Shown here: positions 1 through 4,766 of the stretch, piece after piece
Layout of the letters: the number at the start of each line of letters is the position of its first letter
Position numbering within the stretch: position 1 is the first letter of the stretch
Origin: Stenotrophomonas sp.
Lineage (GTDB): Bacteria; Pseudomonadota; Gammaproteobacteria; Xanthomonadales; Xanthomonadaceae
DNA: 5,706 nt
Assembly (NCBI GenBank): GCA_003248565.1
Contig: QFOV01000291.1
Coordinates: 1-5,706, forward strand
Reading direction: 5' to 3'
Notes under the pieces: generated by a model
The model's input: the letters and a program-made list of their open reading frames with translations, nothing else
Database searches by the model: none
What the model was told of the DNA's origin: nothing
Position numbers and translations under genes: made by a program

Positions 1-342
1 CAGCGCCAACAACGCCACGCTGACCGCGATGCTCAATGCCAACACCGCCGCCAGGCTGCCGCTGTCATGCAGCGCCGCCAACGGCCAGGACACCAATACC
101 GCAACCACCGCTGCGCCGCCGGTCCAAAGCCCCAGCAGGCCTGGCAGTTCACGTTTGAGTACGGCCAGTGACGGCGTCACCGTGCGGGTTCGCCGCCACC
201 ATGACACCGCCAGGGCGAAGGCGGGCTGGGCCAGCACGCCACACACAGCCGCGGCCACGCCACCGAACGCCGTGGCCAGGATCAACAACACCCCCAGGCC
301 CAGCGCGGCGGCAACTACGCGGCTGCGCAATGCTTCAGTCAT
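1..342 (-). CDS. Unrecognised multi-pass membrane protein, 3' end beyond window
   Basis: An open minus-strand frame of 114 codons starts with ATG at 342 and reaches the left edge with no stop, so the C-terminus is missing. The translation is strongly hydrophobic: a long apolar stretch at about residues 9-48, a short basic segment (WWRRTR, 48-53) that should face the cytoplasm, further apolar stretches at about 66-91, and another from 96 to the edge. It begins with MTEALRSR and then goes straight into membrane segments. Its ATG lies inside the last codons of ycgL (8-bp overlap), which implies co-transcription and coupled translation. I do not recognise the family and see no catalytic motif. 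Gene status is well supported by the unbroken frame, the overlap and the membrane-protein composition; function is unknown. Confidence 0.7.
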   Translation of the reverse strand, partial: MTEALRSRVVAAALGLGVLLILATAFGGVAAAVCGVLAQPAFALAVSWWRRTRTVTPSLAVLKRELPGLLGLWTGGAAVVAVLVSWPLAALHDSGSLAAVLALSIAVSVALLAL

Positions 343-610
343 CGCGACCGTCGATGCGGGCGATCTTCACCGGGGCCAACGGCAACGGCGGGGCCTGCAG
401 GTGGAAACCACGCTCGGCCAGGTTGGCGCGCACCAGCGCGGCGTCGGCCTGGGCCAGGCGACGTTCGGGCGTCAGCGCCACCTCCAGCACGAAGGTGTAA
501 GGCGCCAAGGTGTTGCCCAGCACCGCCGGGATCACTTCGAAATCATCACGCTTGGCGAGGTACACGTAGGTGTCCTGCTTGCGTTGGCTTTTGTAGACGT
601 AAGCTTGCAT
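335..610 (-). CDS. ycgL: YcgL domain-containing protein
   Basis: This encodes a 91-residue cytoplasmic protein of the YcgL family (Pfam PF05166), a small fold widespread in gammaproteobacteria whose molecular role is not settled. The N-terminal part, with VYKS, DTYVYL and KRDDF within residues 5-24, and the later RGFHLQAPP segment near residues 67-75, align by eye with E. coli YcgL (IYRS, QTYLYV, KKDDF, GYYLQLPP). The frame is open upstream to an ATG at 718, but homology begins right at the ATG at 610 (MQAYVYKS), so I chose that start. The Shine-Dalgarno signal is weak; a GCAGGG lies well upstream, next to a small GGGC-AAA-GCCC hairpin (617-627) in the leader. The stop overlaps the ATG of the downstream membrane gene by 8 bp. 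The gene is divergent from the pigment operon and is probably not part of it. Confidence 0.9.
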   Translation of the reverse strand: MQAYVYKSQRKQDTYVYLAKRDDFEVIPAVLGNTLAPYTFVLEVALTPERRLAQADAALVRANLAERGFHLQAPPLPLAPVKIARIDGRDD

Positions 611-644
611 GCCAGCGGGCTTTGCCCTGCATCGGGAGTCAGGG

Positions 645-673
645 ATTGTGTCGGAAATCTGGCGCTGTTGAAA
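645..673 (-). promoter_or_regulatory. Possible ycgL promoter (weak)
   Basis: Reading the minus strand, a CACAAT hexamer (645-650) could serve as the -10 element, with TTTCAA (668-673) 17 bp upstream as a poor -35. This would put transcription start roughly 25-30 bp before the ycgL ATG. The match is partial (4 of 6 and 3 of 6 to the sigma-70 consensus) and the assignment is tentative. Confidence 0.25.
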
Positions 674-792
674 GGCGGCGGGCCAACAAGCACGTGGACC
701 GACCAGGCTTTTGTACATTCATCTACATCAAGATTCCGTTGCCCCGGCCGTCCAGCCATCGCGTGTCGAAACGCCAGACAGCCAGCTGCCGA

Positions 793-798
793 TATACT
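793..798 (+). promoter_or_regulatory. Probable -10 element of the ketosynthase operon promoter
   Basis: TATACT matches the sigma-70 -10 consensus at 5 of 6 positions and sits 29 bp upstream of the GTG start at 828, which leaves a leader of about 20-25 nt. No convincing TTGACA lies at 16-18 bp upstream; the nearest candidate (GTCGAA, 765-770) is 22 bp away. The element is AT-rich within otherwise GC-rich DNA. Its position inside the upstream-extended reading frame also argues that translation starts downstream of it, at 828. Confidence 0.5.
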
Positions 799-817
799 CG
801 CGCCCCGTCGAAGCCCT

Positions 818-823
818 GGAAGA
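818..823 (+). promoter_or_regulatory. Ribosome binding site supporting a GTG start
   Basis: GGAAGA lies 4 nt before the GTG at 828 (the GGA core is 7 nt away). Together with the upstream -10 element it supports initiation at this GTG rather than at the in-frame ATG at 711. Confidence 0.5.
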
Positions 824-827
824 TAAC

Positions 828-2051
828 GTGACGCCTGCATCACCGCCGCGCCTGGCGCCGCTGAACATACTCGCGCACACCGCCACCACGGCCTTGGGTG
901 CGGGTCTGGATGCACAACGGCGAGGCCTGGCCGGCTGCCACAGCGGTTTGCGGCAGAACGATTTCGGCGACCAGCCGCTGCCGTGCTGGATTGGCCGGGT
1001 GGACGGCCTGGAACGGCTGGCCTTGCCGGCGGAGCTTGCCGGGTTCGACTGCCGCAACAACCAGCTGGCCTGGCTCGCACTGCAGCAGGACGAGGTGCTG
1101 GCCGCGCTGCAGCAGGTACGTGAACGCCACGGCGCATCGCGGGTGGCAGTGGTGATGGGCACCTCCACCTCCAGCATCGGCGCCACCGAAGAAGCCTATG
1201 CCCGGCTTGAACGCGGCGCCGATGGCGGCCTGCATTTCCCGCCGGACATGCTGCGCCCACGCATTCACACCCCACACTCGCTCGGCGATTTCGTACAGGT
1301 GGCCACCGGCTTGAGCGGCCCCTGCGTCACCGTTGCCACCGCCTGCTCGTCCAGCGCCAAAGTCTTCGCCCAAGCCGCGCGCCTGATCAACGCCGGCCTG
1401 GCCGATGCCGCCCTGGTCGGCGGCGTGGATACCTTGTGCGGCAGCGTGCTGTACGGCTTCAACTCGCTGCAGCTGGTTGCAGCGACGCCCTGTCAGCCGT
1501 TTGACGCTCGCCGGGTCGGCCTGTCGCTGGGTGAAGCTGGCGGCTATGCGGTCCTGGAACGTGCCGACGCAGGCCTGGCCACGGCCTTGCAGCTGCGCGG
1601 CTACGGCGAATCCAGCGATGCCCACCATATGTCCGCGCCACATCCCGAAGGCCTGGGTGCACGCCTGGCCATGCAGGCCGCGCTGCAGCGCGGCGGGATC
1701 GAGGCCGGCGACGTGGGCTATCTCAACCTGCATGGCACCTCGACCCCGGCCAACGACAGCATCGAGGCCGCAGCGGTCGCCGCACTGTTCCCGCCCAGCC
1801 TGCACGCCAGCTCGACCAAGGGCTGGACCGGGCATACGCTGGGTGCAGCCGGCATCGTCGAATCGGTATTCGCATTGTTGGCACTGGAGGATGGGCTGCT
1901 GCCGGGCACCTTGAACAGCGAGATCCCCGACCCGGCCTGCGGCCCGCAGATCCGTTTCGAGAACGCGCAGGCCGATATCCGCTACGCAATGAACAATTCC
2001 TTTGGCTTCGGCGGCAACAACTGCTCGCTGGTCTTCGGCAAGGCAGGATGA
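828..2051 (+). CDS. Beta-ketoacyl-ACP synthase (aryl polyene type KS)
   Basis: This is a 407-residue condensing enzyme of the thiolase superfamily (FabF/FabB type). It should catalyse decarboxylative condensation of malonyl-ACP with the growing polyene acyl-ACP in the cytoplasm. The key residues are present: nucleophile Cys173 in TACSSS, His302 in the NLHGTST motif, Lys331 and His336 in STKGWTGHT, and the glycine-rich NSFGFGGNN near 390-398. Length matches the family (about 400). I start at GTG 828 because the conserved N-terminus begins just after it and a -10 element lies between it and the earlier ATG at 711. Its stop overlaps the next gene (ATGA), a half-length KS partner, as seen in aryl polyene and xanthomonadin clusters where a KS works with a chain length factor (ApeO/ApeC in E. 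coli). The HGTST variant of the usual HGTGT keeps the catalytic His. KS identity is certain; aryl polyene assignment comes from the neighbours. Confidence 0.93.
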   Translation: MTPASPPRLAPLNILAHTATTALGAGLDAQRRGLAGCHSGLRQNDFGDQPLPCWIGRVDGLERLALPAELAGFDCRNNQLAWLALQQDEVLAALQQVRERHGASRVAVVMGTSTSSIGATEEAYARLERGADGGLHFPPDMLRPRIHTPHSLGDFVQVATGLSGPCVTVATACSSSAKVFAQAARLINAGLADAALVGGVDTLCGSVLYGFNSLQLVAATPCQPFDARRVGLSLGEAGGYAVLERADAGLATALQLRGYGESSDAHHMSAPHPEGLGARLAMQAALQRGGIEAGDVGYLNLHGTSTPANDSIEAAAVAALFPPSLHASSTKGWTGHTLGAAGIVESVFALLALEDGLLPGTLNSEIPDPACGPQIRFENAQADIRYAMNNSFGFGGNNCSLVFGKAG

Positions 2052-2845
2052 GCACGATGCTGGAAGCAACACTGGAAGGCATCGGTTTCTGGGGTACGGG
2101 ACTTCCCGATTGGGACAGTGCCTGCGCCTGGATGCGCAAGGGCGAACGCCCGCTGGATCCACCAGCCCGTCCCTCGCCGCAGCTGCTGGCAGCCAATGAG
2201 CGGCGCCGCGCGCCCGGCACCGTGGCGGTTGCACTGGAGGCTGCGCTGGCTGCGTGCGAGGCCGCCGACCGCGCGCCGGCGACCCTACCATCGGTATTCA
2301 CCTCCACCCACGGCGAGCTGACCATCACCGACTACATGTGCGCCACGCTGGCGGACGACCCCTGCGCCATCTCGCCGACCAAGTTCCACAACTCGGTGCA
2401 CAACGCCGCCGCCGGTTACTGGACCATCGGCGCCGGCGCTCACGTCGCCGCCACCGCCATCAGCGCAGGCCGTTACAGCTTCGCGCAGGGCCTGCTGGAA
2501 GCGATGGTGCAGCTGCATGCCGGCGAAGAAGCCGTGCTGCTGGTTGCCTATGACGGCAATGCCAGTGGTCCGGCCGCCGAGGTGTCGCCAAGCACCGGGC
2601 TGCTGGGAGCAGCCTTCGTGCTGTCGCGCACGGCCTGTGCCGGCTTGCCCAGCCTGCAGCTCAGGCTGCACGACACCGCATCACCACCGCAGGACGCGGA
2701 GCAGGGCCCGCTGCAGCAGCTGTACGCCGACAACGCAATGCAGCCGGCGCTGCCGCTGCTCGAAGCTTTGGCAATGGATCAGGAAAAAGTATGGATGCGC
2801 TCAGGCACGGATCAGTGGCTGGAGATCGACATCCTCCATGAATGA
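2048..2845 (+). CDS. Beta-ketoacyl synthase chain length factor (KS-like, ApeC type)
   Basis: This encodes a 265-residue ketosynthase-like protein of the type annotated as 'beta-ketoacyl synthase chain length factor' (Pfam Ketoacyl-synt_2). Diagnostic segments are GFWGTGLPDW near the N-terminus (13-22), FTSTHGELTITDY at 84-96 and SPTKFHNSVHNAAAGYW at 109-125. The usual active-site Cys position is Ala in HNAAAG, and the C-terminal KS half with the catalytic His/Lys residues is absent, so it cannot condense alone. It probably pairs with the upstream KS and shapes the pocket that sets polyene length. The ATG at 2048 overlaps the KS stop by 4 bp. A second in-frame ATG at 2057 has better Shine-Dalgarno spacing (AGGCAGG at 2041-2047) and could be the true start, giving 262 residues. 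The stop overlaps the glycosyltransferase start by 8 bp. Confidence 0.9.
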   Translation: MSTMLEATLEGIGFWGTGLPDWDSACAWMRKGERPLDPPARPSPQLLAANERRRAPGTVAVALEAALAACEAADRAPATLPSVFTSTHGELTITDYMCATLADDPCAISPTKFHNSVHNAAAGYWTIGAGAHVAATAISAGRYSFAQGLLEAMVQLHAGEEAVLLVAYDGNASGPAAEVSPSTGLLGAAFVLSRTACAGLPSLQLRLHDTASPPQDAEQGPLQQLYADNAMQPALPLLEALAMDQEKVWMRSGTDQWLEIDILHE

Positions 2846-3626
2846 CCAGCGTCCGCTCTGCGCCGACAACGTCGCCGTGGTCATCCCGGCGCTGAACGAG
2901 GAACTGCGTATCCGCCAGGTGGTCGAGGGCGTGCTGCAGTACTTCCCGTATGTGATTGTGGTCGACGACGGTTCCAGCGACCGCACCACGGACTGCATCG
3001 CCGACCTCCCTGTCACCGTGCTGCGCCATCCACAGCGCATGGGCAAGGGCCAGGCGTTGCGCAGCGGTTTTGCCGAAGCCAACCGCCGCGGCCTGCGCGG
3101 CGTGCTCACTCTGGATGGCGACGGCCAGCATGTCGCCGCCGACCTGCCGCGGCTGCTTGCCAGCGCCAACCGCCACCCGGCCTGCATCATCATCGGCGCA
3201 CGCCTGCGCAAACGTGCCTCGCAGCCGCTGTACCGTCGCCTGGCCAACGAGTTCGGTGACTGGGGCATCGCCTGGGGCACGCATTACCAGGTGGCCGACA
3301 GCCAGAGCGGCCAACGCTTCTACCCCGCCGAAGTGATCGCCCTGCGCGATGTTTCCGCCGAAGGCTTCGTGTTCGAAGCGCAGGTGGTGATCTCGGCAGC
3401 GCGCCGGCTTGGCACGCGCTGCGTGTCGGTGCCGATCGAATCGCGTTACCGCTGCGCCGACAGTGATGAGCAGTTCCGTCCAAGCCACTTCAAGCCGCTG
3501 CAGGACCTGTACCGCATCACCAGCCATATCGTGCTGCTTGCGCTGCGCCACGGCCACGTCTGGCGCGTTTACCGCACCATCCGCAGGAATCCACCGATCA
3601 TCGACAGCACCGACGCCAACGGCTGA
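2838..3626 (+). CDS. Glycosyltransferase family 2 protein
   Basis: This 262-residue GT-A fold enzyme is of the dolichol-phosphate-mannosyltransferase-like GT2 group. It should move a sugar from a nucleotide donor to a lipid or polyene-linked acceptor at the cytoplasmic side of the membrane. Visible motifs in order: VVIPALNEE (14-22) opening the nucleotide-binding fold; VVDDGSSDRT (41-50); MGKGQALRSGF (68-78); the metal-binding DGDGQH (93-98, DXD type); DSQSGQRFY (154-162); EGFVFEAQV (175-183), with Glu180 a catalytic-base candidate; and SHFKPLQDLYRI (216-227). There is no signal peptide or clear transmembrane helix, only a basic, apolar C-terminal helix that might touch the membrane. The frame is open upstream to 2517, but that part is a shadow of the chain length factor; homology begins at ATG 2838. 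The 8-bp overlap implies coupled translation. Such GT2 genes are common in xanthomonadin-type loci; sugar and acceptor are unknown. Confidence 0.9.
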   Translation: MNDQRPLCADNVAVVIPALNEELRIRQVVEGVLQYFPYVIVVDDGSSDRTTDCIADLPVTVLRHPQRMGKGQALRSGFAEANRRGLRGVLTLDGDGQHVAADLPRLLASANRHPACIIIGARLRKRASQPLYRRLANEFGDWGIAWGTHYQVADSQSGQRFYPAEVIALRDVSAEGFVFEAQVVISAARRLGTRCVSVPIESRYRCADSDEQFRPSHFKPLQDLYRITSHIVLLALRHGHVWRVYRTIRRNPPIIDSTDANG

Positions 3627-3641
3627 GCCGCGCGTTCAGCC
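3621..3641. repeat. Inverted repeat spanning the convergent stop codons
   Basis: GGCTGA (3621-3626) and TCAGCC (3636-3641) form a perfect 6-bp inverted repeat, and in the plus-strand transcript the stem extends to 8 pairs (one G-U) around a 5-nt loop. The left arm contains the glycosyltransferase TGA and the right arm the reductase stop. There is no T-tract on either side, so it is not a standard intrinsic terminator. It could mark or stabilise the 3' ends of the two facing transcripts. Three of the base pairs follow trivially from TGA facing TGA. Confidence 0.5.
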
Positions 3642-4301
3642 CATGCCGCCGTTGATGCCGATCACCTGGCCGTTGATGTAACCCGCCGCATCACTGCACA
3701 GGAAGGACACCAGTGCTGCAACCTCCTCCGGCTTGCCGGCACGCGCGGCGGGCACGGTCTGCTTGATCAGTTCAGGCGGAAACGCCTCCGCCGCCATCTG
3801 GCCCTCGATCACTCCCGGTGCGACAACATTGACGCTGATGCCACGACTGGCCATTTCCCGCGCCAGTGACTTGCTTGCGCCATGCAGGCCGGCCTTGGCT
3901 GCGGCGTAGTTGGTCTGGCCGCGATTGCCCAGCACCGCCGCCACCGACGACACGCAGACGATGCGACCCCAGCGGGTGCGCGCCATCGGCAACAGCAGCG
4001 GCTGGGTCACGTTGAAGAAGCCGTTGAGGCTGACATCGATCACCCGCTGCCAACGCTGCGCATCCACGGCCAGCAGCGCCTCCAGCGCAACACTGACCGC
4101 TCCGTCATCGGCAACATCGAACGCCACCGCCTGCGCGCTGCCACCGCCGGCAATGATCTGTGCCACCACTGCATCGGCACGCGCCAGGTTGGCGTTGGCA
4201 TGCACGATCACATGTGCGCCATCGGCGGCCAGCCGGCGGCAGATCGCACCGCCCAGATCACCACTGCCGCCGGTTACCAGCGCACGTCGCTGCTTGCTCA
4301 T
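3636..4301 (-). CDS. fabG: 3-oxoacyl-ACP reductase, FabG type (SDR), lacking the NNAG segment
   Basis: This short-chain dehydrogenase/reductase should reduce 3-oxoacyl-ACP to 3-hydroxyacyl-ACP with NADPH during polyene elongation (ApeQ role). N-terminal TGGSGDLG (10-17) is the cofactor glycine motif, with Asp where the second glycine is usual. The catalytic Ser119, Tyr132 and Lys136 sit in VSSV and NYAAAK, followed by SVNVVAPGVIEG (156-167) and a C-terminal INGGMG. It is 221 residues against about 244 for FabG. By alignment with E. coli FabG, residues around 78-81 (ALLAVDAQRW) jump directly from helix alphaD to the DEEW-like segment, so about 22 residues with strand beta4 and NNAG are absent, without a frame change. 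Activity is therefore doubtful. ATG 4301 has GGAG at 10-nt spacing. The gene lies 33 bp after the dehydratase gene, in the same operon. Confidence 0.88.
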   Translation of the reverse strand: MSKQRRALVTGGSGDLGGAICRRLAADGAHVIVHANANLARADAVVAQIIAGGGSAQAVAFDVADDGAVSVALEALLAVDAQRWQRVIDVSLNGFFNVTQPLLLPMARTRWGRIVCVSSVAAVLGNRGQTNYAAAKAGLHGASKSLAREMASRGISVNVVAPGVIEGQMAAEAFPPELIKQTVPAARAGKPEEVAALVSFLCSDAAGYINGQVIGINGGMG

Positions 4302-4334
4302 GAGGGGTTTGCTCCGCTTTGTCTCATTGAATGT

Positions 4335-4766
4335 TCATGGCAGCTGCAGCATCACCGCGGCCCGGCCTTCGGCCAGCAGCTGGTCGCGATGGTGGATGCG
4401 GAAGCTGTACTGCTGGCTGCCCTCGCCTTCGGCCAACACCTGTGCCGTGGCCTCCAGTGCATCCGGCAGGTCATCGATGCGCGCCACATGCAACTGCACA
4501 TCGCGCAGGGCCACGAGCACGCCCGGCACCACCGCGCCACCGCGCTCGCGTCCGCGCAGGCCGCCATGCACGGCCATCGCCTGTGCACCGTACTCGCACA
4601 GGTGGATCGCGCGCAGCTGGTTGTCGCTGCGCAAGGGATGCAGGACATCGCGATGATTGAACGCGCGCAACGTGATGTCCTGCGCCGACCAGTCCACTAC
4701 CTCGTCCCACAGGCACATGCTGCCCTGGTGCGGAACGAGTTTGAGAATTTCCTCACGTCCCGGCAT
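4335..4766 (-). CDS. ApeP-like 3-hydroxyacyl-ACP dehydratase (hotdog fold)
   Basis: This 143-residue single-domain hotdog protein resembles the ApeP dehydratases of aryl polyene clusters. It should remove water from 3-hydroxyacyl-ACP to give the trans-2-enoyl-ACP that leaves each conjugated double bond. The N-terminal LVPHQGSMCLWDEV segment (10-23) carries His13 of the PHxGxM motif, and CEYGAQAMAVHG (57-68) carries Glu58, the likely catalytic pair across a dimer interface; NHRD (37-40) and HPLR (43-46) are also typical. The frame can be extended to a TTG at 4772, but ATG 4766 has an ideal AGGAG 7 nt upstream and is preferred. It overlaps the end of the exporter gene by 14 bp and is followed 33 bp later by the reductase, so exporter, dehydratase and reductase are one transcription unit. 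Confidence 0.9.
   Translation of the reverse strand: MPGREEILKLVPHQGSMCLWDEVVDWSAQDITLRAFNHRDVLHPLRSDNQLRAIHLCEYGAQAMAVHGGLRGRERGGAVVPGVLVALRDVQLHVARIDDLPDALEATAQVLAEGEGSQQYSFRIHHRDQLLAEGRAAVMLQLP

Noticed and set aside
611..718. 36-residue N-terminal extension of YcgL starting at ATG 718
   Set aside because: Homology begins at residue 37 (MQAYVYKS), and the extension is Pro/Arg/Ala-rich sequence overlapping the likely promoter.
29..826. 265-codon plus-strand open frame over ycgL and the membrane gene
   Set aside because: Its composition is typical of a reverse-strand shadow (Thr/Arg/Ala-rich, no motif), and it covers the divergent promoter region.
711..827. 39-residue N-terminal extension of the ketosynthase from ATG 711
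   Set aside because: It would cross the TATACT element; the family N-terminus starts just after GTG 828, which has a nearby ribosome binding site.
840..2291. 483-codon open frame on the minus strand opposite the ketosynthase
   Set aside because: It is a GC-bias shadow of the ketosynthase and chain length factor genes; the translation is low-complexity Gln/Arg/Gly/Ala-rich with no recognisable domain, while the plus-strand frame has full catalytic motifs.
2661..3557. 298-codon minus-strand open frame opposite the glycosyltransferase
   Set aside because: The plus strand encodes a GT2 enzyme with all motifs; the antisense product has no recognisable fold.
4040..4110. Frameshift as the cause of the missing NNAG segment in the reductase
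   Set aside because: The frame is the same before and after the junction, and neither alternative minus-strand frame encodes an NNAG-like stretch there, so this is an in-frame absence and not a frameshift.
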